A DNA stretch of 64,000 nucleotides from an uncultured Clostridia bacterium (GCA_947383835.1 CANDEV010000011.1:1-64000); one strand, 5' to 3'. Positions 31,721 through 39,503 are shown, counted from the stretch's first letter. Translations and numbers: made by a program. The notes: generated from the letters alone by a model not told the origin.

Positions 31721-33343
31721 ATGGAAAATCCCGAAGTTTTGATCGCGGTCTGCGTTATCGTCGTGGTGCTTTTTGCGGCGGTTGCGGCTATTTTGTCAAG
31801 GTACAGAAAGTGTCCCTCGGACAAGATCATGGTCATTTACGGTAAGGTCGGCACCGACAAGAACGGTCAGGCGAAAAGCGCAAAGTGTATCCACGGCGGC
31901 GCGGCGTTTATCGTACCGATAATCCAATCCTTTCAGTATCTGGATTTGACCCCTATTTCCATTAATGTGGACTTGAAAAACGCACTTTCCAAGCAGAATA
32001 TCCGTGTGGACGTTCCCTCACGTTTTACCGTTGGAATTTCCACCGAGCCGGGCATTATGCAGAACGCAGCCGAACGTTTGCTGGGACTTAAAATGGCGGA
32101 AGTACAGGAGCTTGCCAAGGATATTATTTTCGGTCAGCTTCGTCTTGTTATCGCTACAATGGAGATCGAGGAGATAAATACCGACCGCGACAAGTTCCTT
32201 GTTGCAGTTTCAAACAACGTTGAAATTGAGCTGAAGAAAATCGGTCTGCGGCTCATAAACGTAAACGTTACGGACATAAACGACGAGTCGGGCTACATTG
32301 AGGCTCTCGGTAAAGAAGCTGCCGCAAAGGCTATAAATGACGCGAAGAAAAGCGTTGCCGAAAAGGACAGAGACGGTGCGATAGGCGAGGCAAACGCCCG
32401 CAAAGACCAGCGTATCCAAGTTGCTGCCGCAAATGCTGCCGCTATCGAGGGTGAAAACGACGCTAAAATTGCCGTTGCACAGTCCGAATCCATACGCCGT
32501 CAGAAAGAAGCTGAGGCGGAAGCCAAAGCCACAAACGACGCTAAGATAGCTGTTGCACAGACAAGCAGAGACGGTGAGATAGGTCAGGCAAACGCTATGA
32601 AGGAACAGCGTATACAGGTCGCTGCCGCAAACGCTGCCGCTATCGAGGGTGAGAACGACGCTAAGGTCTCTGTTGCGCAGTCCGAAGCGAAACGCCGCGA
32701 AAAAGAAGCAGAGGCTTTGCAGGTTGCAATTACCGCGGAGGCTGTTGCTGCGGCTAAGGCGAAGGAAGAAGCATACGTTGCTCAGCAGGACGCGGAAAAA
32801 CAGCGTGCCGAGCTTGAAATGGCTACTCAAAAGGCGGACGTAATCGTCAAGGCTCAAATCGAAAAGGAAAAAGCCGAGATCGCCGCAGAGGCGGAAGCGG
32901 AAGTCCTCCGCAGAAAAGCACGAGGCGAAGCGGACGCTCTGTTTGCGAAAATGGAGGCGGAAGCACGAGGCGCGCAGGAAATTCTCCAGAAGCAAGCCGA
33001 GGGTATGCGTACTCTTATCGAGGCTGCGGGCGACGCGGACTCTGCCGTTAAAATGCTTGTTGCCGACAAGCTTGAAGAGCTTATGCGTATTCAGGTGGAC
33101 GCTGTCAAGAACATCAAAATCGATAAGGTCACTGTTTGGGACGGCGGCAAAAACGGCGACGGGAACACCGCTACTGCTGACTTTATTGCGGGTATGATGA
33201 AGTCCGTACCTCCTCTTAACGAGGTTTTCAAGCAGGCTGGAATGGAGCTTCCCTCGCTGCTCGGAAAGGAACTGGAGGAAGCTGCCGCAGTTGACAGCGA
33301 ACATATTACGGTTAAAGGTGAGACGGAAAACCCTGCTAAATAA
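31721..33343 (+). CDS. Flotillin-family membrane scaffold protein
   Basis: This 540-residue protein has an N-terminal membrane anchor (about 7-25) and an SPFH/band-7 domain (about 28-205, LDLTPISINVDLKNALSKQN, LINVNVTDIND). A long Ala/Glu/Lys coiled coil follows (about 205-425), then a C-terminal region ending near the membrane (MLVADKLEELMRIQVDAV). The coiled coil contains a duplicated block: RIQVAAANAAAIEGENDAK occurs twice, 65 residues apart, with flanking similarity. Flotillins organise membrane microdomains and influence secretion and stress responses. GGAGGT precedes ATG 31721, and a bidirectional terminator follows. Confidence 0.9.
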   Translation: MENPEVLIAVCVIVVVLFAAVAAILSRYRKCPSDKIMVIYGKVGTDKNGQAKSAKCIHGGAAFIVPIIQSFQYLDLTPISINVDLKNALSKQNIRVDVPSRFTVGISTEPGIMQNAAERLLGLKMAEVQELAKDIIFGQLRLVIATMEIEEINTDRDKFLVAVSNNVEIELKKIGLRLINVNVTDINDESGYIEALGKEAAAKAINDAKKSVAEKDRDGAIGEANARKDQRIQVAAANAAAIEGENDAKIAVAQSESIRRQKEAEAEAKATNDAKIAVAQTSRDGEIGQANAMKEQRIQVAAANAAAIEGENDAKVSVAQSEAKRREKEAEALQVAITAEAVAAAKAKEEAYVAQQDAEKQRAELEMATQKADVIVKAQIEKEKAEIAAEAEAEVLRRKARGEADALFAKMEAEARGAQEILQKQAEGMRTLIEAAGDADSAVKMLVADKLEELMRIQVDAVKNIKIDKVTVWDGGKNGDGNTATADFIAGMMKSVPPLNEVFKQAGMELPSLLGKELEEAAAVDSEHITVKGETENPAK

Positions 33344-33349
33344 ATATAA

Positions 33350-33392
33350 AAAGTCGCTGCCGAGAAACTTTTCGGCAGCGACTTTATTTTTG
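33350..33392. terminator. Bidirectional terminator between flotillin and nadA
   Basis: AAAGTCGCTGCCGA (33350-33363) pairs perfectly with TCGGCAGCGACTTT (33372-33385), followed by ATTTTT. Confidence 0.9.
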
Positions 33393-33398
33393 CAAATT

Positions 33399-34307
33399 TT
33401 ACCCAAGCTCAAGCATACGGTCAATGCAGACAGAAGCTTTCTCCATTACCTCGGCGGACATTTCTATTTCAAGTCCCCCGCCGTTCAAGGCTTTAAGCAC
33501 GTCCATAAGGGTCGTGCGCTTCATGTCGGGGCAGATGAGCCGTTTTGACAGCGGATAGAACTCCTTTTCGGGACATTCAAACTGCAAATGCTCGGCAATT
33601 GAAATTTCCGTACCGATAATAAACTCCTTGGCATTTGAGTGCTTGGCAAAATTTACTATGCCGCTTGTTGAGCCGATATATTCCGCGTGCTTTGTAACTG
33701 CGGGGACACATTCGGGGTGGACGAGGAAAAGGGCGTCGGGGTACTGTTTTTTTGCGGCGAGGGCTTCCTCCTCGGTAACAGCCGCATGGACAGGACAGCC
33801 GCCCTTGATAAGCTTCACCTGCTTTTCCGGCAGCTGCTCAGCAACAAAAGAGCCGAGATTACAGTCGGGGATAAAGAGTATTTTGTCGTTCTCTATCTTT
33901 CTGCAAATCTCCACCGCAGACGAAGAAGTAACGCACACGTCGCACTCGGTTTTAAGCGCCGCGGTAGTGTTTATGTATGCCACAACGGTATAGTCGGGGT
34001 ACTGCTTTTTAAGCTCTCTAAGTTCCTCCACATCAAACTGCTCCGCCATAGGACAGCCGCAGCCCTCCTTGGCAAGTATGACCTTTTTTTCGGGGGAAAG
34101 AAGCTTGCAGGTCTCCGCCATAAAATGCACGCCGCACATTATCACGGTGTCGTTTTTATCGGTTTTCGCAAGCTCGGAAAGCCGAAAGCTGTCACCTGTG
34201 TAATCGGCGATCTCCTGTATCTCCTCCGCCTGATAGCTGTGAGCAAGAATGGTTATTCCATTTTCTTTTTTTATACGCAGTATTTCCTGCTGAATATCTT
34301 TTATCAT
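33399..34307 (-). CDS. nadA: Quinolinate synthase
   Basis: NadA condenses iminoaspartate and dihydroxyacetone phosphate to quinolinate in NAD synthesis. The 302-residue length fits the short Thermotoga/Clostridia-type enzymes. Motifs are LAHSYQAEEIQEIADYTGDS, IMCGVHFMAET, FIPDCNLGSFVAEQ, GGCPVHAAVT, LVHPECVP, STSGIVNFA and RLICPDMKRTTL. Three cysteines bind the 4Fe-4S cluster in this family; here the Cys residues of MCGVHF, GGCPVH and LICPDM are the expected ones. nadB and nadC are not adjacent within the window, which is unusual because the three are often in one operon. Confidence 0.95.
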   Translation of the reverse strand: MIKDIQQEILRIKKENGITILAHSYQAEEIQEIADYTGDSFRLSELAKTDKNDTVIMCGVHFMAETCKLLSPEKKVILAKEGCGCPMAEQFDVEELRELKKQYPDYTVVAYINTTAALKTECDVCVTSSSAVEICRKIENDKILFIPDCNLGSFVAEQLPEKQVKLIKGGCPVHAAVTEEEALAAKKQYPDALFLVHPECVPAVTKHAEYIGSTSGIVNFAKHSNAKEFIIGTEISIAEHLQFECPEKEFYPLSKRLICPDMKRTTLMDVLKALNGGGLEIEMSAEVMEKASVCIDRMLELG

Positions 34308-34428
34308 AGTAAAAACCTACCGTTCCAATAGAATTATATAATTATTATAGCACAGCTGATAAGCTTTTGCAACAAAAATTTTCATATTTTTTTGTATAAT
34401 TTAATATTAAAACTAAAGTAAAATGCTA

Positions 34429-34487
34429 TTTACAAAATTGAGAAAATATGATATAATTAGTGTAACATATTAATGTAAACGGTTACA
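34429..34487 (+). promoter_or_regulatory. Promoter with a perfect CcpA cre site downstream
   Basis: TTTACA (34429-34434) and TATAAT (34452-34457) are 17 bp apart. TGTAAACGGTTACA (34474-34487) follows and matches the cre consensus TGWAANCGNTNWCA at every position. Lying downstream of the start site, it would act as a roadblock under carbon catabolite repression. A LacI-family operator is the alternative. Confidence 0.7.
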
Positions 34488-34540
34488 AAACCTTTCCCGT
34501 AACCCGACCCAATACTATCTTTTGAAAGGAAAATCTTGCT

Positions 34541-35983
34541 ATGAAAAAATTTAAGAAAATTCTTGCAATGTCCGTCGCACTTTCCTCCGCAATGTCTCTT
34601 GCGGCGTGTTCGGGCGGCGATAACAGCGACAGTACCACTACCGAAGCGACTACCACCACTACGGCTGTTACAGTCGCTATCAACAGCGAGACTCTCGCTT
34701 CCGAAGAGCAGGCGCAGGTTGCGGACGCGGCAAGCCTCCTCCCCGACGTTGAACTTGAAAACAAGAACATCAAATGGTTCTCATTCTACGATCCGTTCCA
34801 CCCAACTACCTCGGGAAATACAAAGTCCATTTCCCTCGAGCTTTTCGAGACAAAGTACGACGGCACTATCGAGTATATCCCAACAACATGGGCAAATCGT
34901 TTCAACGACCTGTCCACAAACCTTTTGGGCGGCACGGGCATTGACTTTATCGCAGGCGGCGATCTTGACTCGTTCCCCAAGGGCGTGCCAAGCGGTCAGT
35001 TTGATCCATATGACGAATATGTGGACTTCAGCAGCGAGCTTTGGAGTTCTGTGCAAAATCTCAACGATATGTTCATACTGAACGGAAATCACTATATTAT
35101 GGTAACACAGTCAAGCGCAGGCTCGATCGTTGTTTACAACCGTCAGACTATCGAAAATTACGGCTTTGACGACCCTGCGGAGCTTTTCGCAAACGGCGAG
35201 TGGAACTGGACGGCGTTCAAGAATATGCTCCTTGACTATGTTGACAATGACGCGGGTCTGTACGGTCTGGACGGCTGGTTCAACGAAACTCCGCTTATGT
35301 TAAGCGGCGGCGTTCCTCCCGTAGAGCTTCGGGACGGCAAGCTTGTCTCAAACCTTTTTGATGAAAGACTTGAAAAGACAATGAATTTCATGTACGATCT
35401 GAACAAAAACGGTCTCGTTTTGGACAAAAATCTGACAGGCTGGGCGGAGCACCCCGAGTATATCGGTCAAGGCACGGAGCTGTTCTATATCGGCGGTACC
35501 TATATCCTTGAAAGCGCACCCGAGATTTGGTCTGAGACCTTCGGCGCTGTCGGCGATGTAATGTTTGTTCCTATCCCCAAAATGGACGATTCCGACACAT
35601 ACTATATCAATGCGGGTATGGAAGCGTTCATGCTCTGCAAGGGCGCGCAGAACCCCGAGGGCGTTGCGAGATTTATGGAGTGCTGTATAGCTGCCGCAAT
35701 GGACGAAAATGCTGCTGCGATCGCAGACCGCAAGAGCAAGGACGATTACGGTTGGTCTGACGAAATGATAGAAATGAAGCACACTATTGCTCAATTGGCT
35801 AAGGAGAACCCTGTTTATACAATTCATACAGGCGTTCCAAACGATCTTTCAAGTATACTCGACAGCGGCGAGTTCGGTATCAGAGCTCCTTTCTACGGTT
35901 ACGAGTGGTCAACTGTAAGAGACTCGCTTGCCGACGCTGCGGATATTATGATAGACGAGTTCAACGCATCGCTTAACGGCTGA
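34541..35983 (+). CDS. ABC transporter solute-binding lipoprotein (third copy type)
   Basis: The 480-residue precursor has a lipobox SLAACS, a Thr-rich linker (TTTEATTTTTAV), and a family 1 solute-binding fold (LFETKYDGTIEYIPTTW, LLGGTGIDFIAGGDLDSFP, FANGEWNWTAFKNMLLDY, NAGMEAFMLCKGAQNPEG). It differs clearly from the pair at 25.4-28.2 kb, so it is not part of that recent duplication. It likely binds a carbohydrate. No permease genes follow, and the gene ends at a terminator carrying element C. Catabolite repression is suggested by the cre site in its leader. Confidence 0.88.
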   Translation: MKKFKKILAMSVALSSAMSLAACSGGDNSDSTTTEATTTTTAVTVAINSETLASEEQAQVADAASLLPDVELENKNIKWFSFYDPFHPTTSGNTKSISLELFETKYDGTIEYIPTTWANRFNDLSTNLLGGTGIDFIAGGDLDSFPKGVPSGQFDPYDEYVDFSSELWSSVQNLNDMFILNGNHYIMVTQSSAGSIVVYNRQTIENYGFDDPAELFANGEWNWTAFKNMLLDYVDNDAGLYGLDGWFNETPLMLSGGVPPVELRDGKLVSNLFDERLEKTMNFMYDLNKNGLVLDKNLTGWAEHPEYIGQGTELFYIGGTYILESAPEIWSETFGAVGDVMFVPIPKMDDSDTYYINAGMEAFMLCKGAQNPEGVARFMECCIAAAMDENAAAIADRKSKDDYGWSDEMIEMKHTIAQLAKENPVYTIHTGVPNDLSSILDSGEFGIRAPFYGYEWSTVRDSLADAADIMIDEFNASLNG

Positions 35984-35998
35984 TAACATTTGAACACC

Positions 35999-36120
35999 AA
36001 AAAGGCTGTGGGAAAAGCTGAGCATTTACCATTATTGGCATACTTTGTCAATAACGGTAAAACGCTCACATGGATAACAATACTTTTGTATCGTTACCTG
36101 CCAAATCCCATAGCCTTTTT
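35999..36120. repeat. Two-hairpin element family C, copy 2, nested in a terminator
   Basis: The outer stem AAAAAGGCTGTGGGA (35999-36013) pairs with TCCCATAGCCTTTTT (36106-36120). Its sequence differs from that of copy 1, but both are fully paired and end in A and T runs. The inner core again has TTTACC.TTATTG with CAATAA.GGTAAA and a second hairpin ending in GTTACCTGCC. Confidence 0.8.
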
Positions 36121-36205
36121 ATTTACACAGTAAAATAAATACTGCTGCCGCGGTTCATTAGGAAATAATAATTGATATATAAATGGCATTACATAGTAGT
36201 ACAAT

Positions 36206-36463
36206 ATGGTCTATAAAGTTACAGCCTCCTATTTTGACACCTACGAAAAAATCGACGAGGCTGTGGCGTACCTAAACACCTACAGCAACCTTTACTGCGT
36301 TGGCAGGAACGGTCAGCACCGCTACAACAACATGGATCACTCAATGGCGACCTCATTCGAGGCGGTAAACTGTATTTTAAACGGCATTTCCGACAAAAGC
36401 GCGGTGTGGAACGTAAATACCGAAAAGGAATACCACGAAACCAAAACGGAAGCTTCCGAATAA
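36206..36463 (+). pseudogene. C-terminal fragment of an FAD-dependent amine oxidase-like oxidoreductase
   Basis: The frame gives 85 residues, including NLYCVGRNGQHRYNNMDHSM and ATSFEAV. This matches the extreme C-terminus of NAD(P)/FAD-dependent oxidoreductases of the amine-oxidase/UDP-galactopyranose-mutase type in Clostridia, where GRNGQHRYNN contacts the flavin. The FAD-binding N-terminus and most of the roughly 500-residue protein are absent. There is no ribosome binding site before ATG 36206. I treat it as a remnant. The DNA between 36121 and 36205 shows no feature. Confidence 0.65.
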
Positions 36464-36476
36464 AAATGTGCAAAAT

Positions 36477-36510
36477 AAAATCCCAGCTGTACTATCAGTT
36501 GGGATTTTTA
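36477..36510. terminator. Bidirectional terminator
   Basis: AAAATCCCAGCTG pairs with CAGTTGGGATTTTT between the oxidoreductase fragment and the convergent DUF6062 gene. Confidence 0.8.
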
Positions 36511-36521
36511 CATTTTGTAAA

Positions 36522-37205
36522 TCAATTCCTTGACACAAGAAACTTTATTGCACGTTCAATGCTGTCCTTTGAATTGCCCCAGTCCGCGTCCTTGCCCGTG
36601 TTGCGGTAATCATACATTGAGCAGTAGTGAGAAACGTCTTTGTACAATTCTGCGATATATTTTTCGGTAAGTCCTCCCGCAAGCTTGTTAAAGCTTTCCA
36701 GATCGGCTTTCTGTAAGTACGAAGGCGCAAGGGACAGCAGCAGGTCGTAGTGAGGCAGGCAGATATACTCCTGCTCCGAAAGCAGCGTGCGGAAGTCCTG
36801 CTGACCGTACATTTCAAAGAAGGTCCGCATAAGACGCTCCATACCCCAGTCCACCTTTTCGCAAACGAAACAGGTCTCGTTTATCTCGGAAAGCTTTGCC
36901 TTTTTGGCGTTTTTCGGCTCAAAAAGCTTCTTGCGGGAGAAAAGCTGCCTGTCAACTTCTTCCAGGTGGGTTTGCAGCATAAGCGCGAGGGAGAGACGGT
37001 TCTTCTGCTTCAGCATCTGCTGAAAATGAGTGTGGCAGAACCCTGCTCGGTTTGTCTCAATACGCACGTCAGGTTCCATCATCGCCGCGCCCATGATGTA
37101 CTCCACCGTCCGCTGCTCCAGCATATCCCTCATTCGGCAGATCGGGCAGCCCTCCTTTGGGTCGAGTATCTCGCTTATTGGTATTGTCAGAATACTTTCA
37201 CGCAT
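36522..37205 (-). CDS. DUF6062 family Cys-rich protein
   Basis: This 227-residue cytoplasmic protein carries metal-binding-like Cys/His groups: CPICRM near residue 20, GFCHTHF near 56, CFVCEKVDW near 112 and YICLPHYDLLL near 150. The pattern matches the clostridial family DUF6062, whose function is not known to me. The knuckles suggest bound zinc or a metal cluster. GAAAGGAGC precedes ATG 37205. It is followed downstream only by the terminator, and upstream genes on the same strand are separate. Confidence 0.75.
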   Translation of the reverse strand: MRESILTIPISEILDPKEGCPICRMRDMLEQRTVEYIMGAAMMEPDVRIETNRAGFCHTHFQQMLKQKNRLSLALMLQTHLEEVDRQLFSRKKLFEPKNAKKAKLSEINETCFVCEKVDWGMERLMRTFFEMYGQQDFRTLLSEQEYICLPHYDLLLSLAPSYLQKADLESFNKLAGGLTEKYIAELYKDVSHYCSMYDYRNTGKDADWGNSKDSIERAIKFLVSRN

Positions 37206-37241
37206 TTTTATGCTCCTTTCGGTTTATGATTTGCAGTTTTT

Positions 37242-37592
37242 TTATTGATAAACTTGAAATTTTTCCTGTATCTCAATAAACTTGTTCTTACCTAAGTCTG
37301 TGTTTAAATAATCCAAAATAATAAGCAAAAAATCAAAATCATATTTTTCAATGTAAAATTCCGCATATTTAACAAAGCATTCCAAATAGCTTTTATTTGC
37401 AAAACGATCTTTAATTTCAATCCATTTATTATAAAATGTTATATCAGGAACACCCCCAAAAATCTCATTATCGGGAGCCATTGCGCCTACCATAGCGCCT
37501 AAAAATCCTTTTTTATTTTCATTATGATTTACATTAAAATAATAATAGTCCAAAAATTCAAATACAACCAAATAAGATCTATCAAACTCCAT
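37242..37592 (-). CDS. AT-rich orphan protein, immunity-protein-like
   Basis: This 116-residue protein is acidic and rich in Tyr and Phe (FDRSYLVVFEFLDYYYFNVN, YAEFYIEKYDFDFLLIILDY). Its DNA is markedly more A/T-rich than the neighbouring genes. Size, composition and isolated position resemble immunity proteins of contact-dependent or LXG toxin systems, but I cannot name a family and no toxin gene is nearby. AGAAGG precedes ATG 37592. Transfer from another genome is possible. Confidence 0.5.
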   Translation of the reverse strand: MEFDRSYLVVFEFLDYYYFNVNHNENKKGFLGAMVGAMAPDNEIFGGVPDITFYNKWIEIKDRFANKSYLECFVKYAEFYIEKYDFDFLLIILDYLNTDLGKNKFIEIQEKFQVYQ

Positions 37593-37613
37593 AATAGCCT
37601 TCTTTTCGTAATT

Positions 37614-37970
37614 TCACCTTTTCTTTTTCCCTTTGAGCATTTCCCTGTGAACCTTTTTTATCCGCATAAACCTGACCGTAACGTTATATCCCTTGTTTGC
37701 GCTTAATTTTCGATATATATATCCGTCACAACCCAGAGTATGTATTTTATCGGAGTCGGGATATTTTGCGTACACAATATAATGCTCAGTGGTATACGAA
37801 CCGTGTTCGCGGCTGTACATTTTATACAGATTGATACGCTTGCTCACAACAAATATGCGTATATCGCATCCCTTGTAGAAAAAACCAAAATATATAAGGA
37901 GGACAATGCCCGAACCCAAAACTGCACCTACAATAACAATAATTACTATATCAAATATAAATTCAAGCAT
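37614..37970 (-). CDS. Small membrane-anchored protein, unknown
   Basis: The 118-residue product has one N-terminal membrane segment (about 6-32, FDIVIIVIVGAVLGSGIVLL). A basic C-terminal domain of mostly beta character follows (VVSKRINLYKMYSREHGSYT, HYIVYAKYPD) and ends in KGKKKR. It lies 21 bp upstream of the orphan gene at 37242, on the same strand and with similar A/T-rich DNA, so the two probably form one unit. The ribosome binding site is weak. I do not recognise it. Confidence 0.5.
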   Translation of the reverse strand: MLEFIFDIVIIVIVGAVLGSGIVLLIYFGFFYKGCDIRIFVVSKRINLYKMYSREHGSYTTEHYIVYAKYPDSDKIHTLGCDGYIYRKLSANKGYNVTVRFMRIKKVHREMLKGKKKR

Positions 37971-38048
37971 TATAAGCTACCCGCTTTCGGTATACGATCT
38001 GCAATTTATTTAATAATACCACTTTTCGGCAGCTTTGTCAAATGCGGC

Positions 38049-38077
38049 TTGTCAAAATTCGACAAATATGTTATAAT
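38049..38077 (+). promoter_or_regulatory. Promoter of the Fst-like toxin RNA
   Basis: TTGTCA (38049-38054) and TATAAT (38072-38077) are 17 bp apart. Transcription should begin near 38084, leaving a 45-nt leader with a TCCGC/GCGGA hairpin just upstream of the Shine-Dalgarno. Confidence 0.8.
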
Positions 38078-38128
38078 AAATATGCTGCCAACTCTGATCC
38101 GCGTGCAGCGGAAAGGAGGTGATTAGTA

Positions 38129-38236
38129 ATGTTAAGCAACATTTTGATAGCCTTTCTTTTCTCTGTTATTGCAGGCGTCATCGCAAATTTCCTTTATGAC
38201 TGCATCTGCTCGTGGCTAAACAGCAGAAAGAAGTAA
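38129..38236 (+). CDS. Fst/Ldr-like type I toxin peptide
   Basis: This 35-residue peptide begins MLSNILIAFLFSVIAGVIAN, continues with FLYDCICSWLNSRKK, and has a single membrane helix. The layout (hydrophobic core, WLN, then a basic tail) matches the Fst superfamily of type I toxins, whose members damage membranes when overproduced. AAGGAGGTGAT (38113-38123) is a perfect Shine-Dalgarno. A leader hairpin (TCCGC-GTGCA-GCGGA) lies immediately before it, as in fst mRNA. The gene ends 35 bp before a bidirectional terminator shared with a convergent antisense RNA. It was not predicted as an ordinary gene because of its size. Confidence 0.75.
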   Translation: MLSNILIAFLFSVIAGVIANFLYDCICSWLNSRKK

Positions 38237-38270
38237 AAGACGGCAGTGCCGCGGACATTTATTAGCGACG

Positions 38271-38303
38271 AAAAAACCCGAGGTTGCCGCCTCGGGTTTT
38301 TTT
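38271..38303. terminator. Bidirectional terminator shared by toxin mRNA and antisense RNA
   Basis: A6 and CCCGAGG (38277-38283) pair with CCTCGGG (38290-38296) and T7. Both convergent transcripts of the locus end here, as in par loci. Confidence 0.9.
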
Positions 38304-38353
38304 GTGATTTCATAATGCTAAGCAACATAACTTATATCACAATTCTTTTCTCA
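38271..38353 (-). ncRNA. Predicted antitoxin RNA of the Fst-like locus
   Basis: A consensus promoter on the minus strand predicts an RNA of about 83 nt running from about 38353 to the shared terminator. It contains the complement of TAATGCTAAGCAACAT (38313-38328). That 16-mer is a direct repeat, with one change, of TAATGTTAAGCAACAT (38127-38142), which includes the toxin start codon. The changed base still allows a G-U pair, so all 16 positions can pair with the toxin mRNA over its AUG. An adjacent GTGATT is repeated too, reaching into the Shine-Dalgarno. This is the arrangement of RNA II in the pAD1 par locus. Confidence 0.7.
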
Positions 38354-38359
38354 TGTACC

Positions 38360-38388
38360 ATTATAGCACACAACCTTATTTTTGTCAA
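38360..38388 (-). promoter_or_regulatory. Promoter of the antitoxin RNA
   Basis: On the minus strand TTGACA (38383-38388), 17 bp and TATAAT (38360-38365): a perfect sigma-A consensus, stronger than the toxin promoter, as expected for an antitoxin RNA kept in excess. Confidence 0.85.
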
Positions 38389-38410
38389 TACATAAAATAA
38401 TATTCAACAA

Positions 38411-39217
38411 TTAATTTTCAATTCCTGTCCGCATATAATGAAAAAGATACTGCTGCGCGATACCCGCATAAGGCAGCACAAATTCGGGAAAACCGTCGGG
38501 ATAAAACTGCTCCATAACGCGCTTCATCCACACGTCCATGGGGACGCACTCTATCCTGTACATACCGTACAGCAGCGCGCAATCCGCAACCTTGGGACCC
38601 ACTCCCTTTATTGTCATAAGAACCTTTCTCGCCTCGTCCACAGGGAGCTTTTTAACCTCGTCAATGCCTATCTCACCGCTGTTGAGTTTTTCAATGCAAT
38701 CGGTTATATACTTTGCCCTGAACCCTGCCCGCAAAGGCGCAAGGTCTTCGGGGACAATACCTTTCATTTTTGTATAGTCGGGAAATCCTCCGTACATTTC
38801 GCACAGCCGCCCGATTATGCCCTTTATTCGGGGGATATTGTTGTTCTGTGAAATGATAAAGGAGCAAAGCGCTTCCCAACTGTCCTGACGGAGCAAGCGT
38901 ATTCCTCCCGCATAAGCGCAGGCTTTGGCAAGAGTGCTGTCCTCTGAAAGCCTGTCCTTTATTTCGGTGTAGTCCGTCTCCAGATCGAAATAGGGTATCC
39001 AAACACCGACAAAATCCTCCTCGCTTGTGTCATGAAAGCGGAAATAATCCTTTTCCGCGGAGACTGTCAGGGACGTGTTCAGCATAAAGCCGTGATATGA
39101 GCAGTCAGCGCCGCCGAGACGTTCCCAGCGGAACGCCTGACCGCAGTCCAAGGTTTCATCCAAGTCAAGATCGGAGGTTTTCAGCAGAATATCCCCGCCT
39201 TTTTTTATGTACTCCAT
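38411..39217 (-). CDS. ogg: 8-oxoguanine DNA glycosylase (OGG1 type)
   Basis: The enzyme excises 8-oxoguanine and nicks the strand by its lyase activity. The 268-residue protein has the OGG N-terminal domain (LDETLDCGQAFRWER) and the HhH-GPD domain. SFIISQNNNIPRIKGIIGRLC and the hairpin-helix IKGVGPKVADCALLYG carry the Lys expected to form the Schiff base, and VPMDVWMKR carries the catalytic Asp. This is the eukaryote-like OGG1 branch found in Clostridia, rather than MutM. The tautomerase gene lies 12 bp upstream on the same strand, so they are probably co-transcribed. Confidence 0.92.
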   Translation of the reverse strand: MEYIKKGGDILLKTSDLDLDETLDCGQAFRWERLGGADCSYHGFMLNTSLTVSAEKDYFRFHDTSEEDFVGVWIPYFDLETDYTEIKDRLSEDSTLAKACAYAGGIRLLRQDSWEALCSFIISQNNNIPRIKGIIGRLCEMYGGFPDYTKMKGIVPEDLAPLRAGFRAKYITDCIEKLNSGEIGIDEVKKLPVDEARKVLMTIKGVGPKVADCALLYGMYRIECVPMDVWMKRVMEQFYPDGFPEFVLPYAGIAQQYLFHYMRTGIEN

Positions 39218-39229
39218 AACAAAAACTCC

Positions 39230-39466
39230 TTACAGCAAGCTCTTAGGGTCGTAGGCAGGCTTTCTGTAAAGGGTATCGGCTTTGCCCTCGATATCCTCCG
39301 CAAAAACCTCCTGCCATTCCTCGGCGGTGTAGTCCTCAATACCGACGGTAACATGACTGTCCCCGCAGCCTATAGCCTCGCAAAGAGCGGCTGTAAGCTT
39401 GTCCGCGGCGGCTTTTTTCTGTTCCTCCGTACGTCCCTTTAACATTTTTACCGAAATATGCGGCAT
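39230..39466 (-). CDS. 4-oxalocrotonate tautomerase-family protein
   Basis: This 78-residue protein begins PHISVKMLKGRTEEQKK after Met removal, giving the catalytic N-terminal Pro1 of the tautomerase superfamily. HVTVGIEDYTAEEWQEVF is the second half of the beta-alpha-beta unit. It is slightly longer than classical 4-OT (62 residues). The physiological substrate is unknown. It lies immediately upstream of ogg with GAAAGGAAG before its ATG. Confidence 0.88.
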   Translation of the reverse strand: MPHISVKMLKGRTEEQKKAAADKLTAALCEAIGCGDSHVTVGIEDYTAEEWQEVFAEDIEGKADTLYRKPAYDPKSLL

Positions 39467-39503
39467 AATGATCTTCCTTTCAAAATTTTATTTATATTTA
39501 TCC

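Noticed and set aside
32210..33424. A 404-codon open frame on the minus strand across flotillin
   Set aside because: It is a by-product of the Ala/Glu/Lys codon bias of the flotillin coiled coil. It has no start signals and crosses the flotillin terminator.
35999..36120. Element C as the known TwoAYGGAY RNA motif
   Set aside because: ATGGAT occurs in this copy but between hairpins rather than in two terminal loops, and it is ATGGGT in the other copies. The architecture does not fit.
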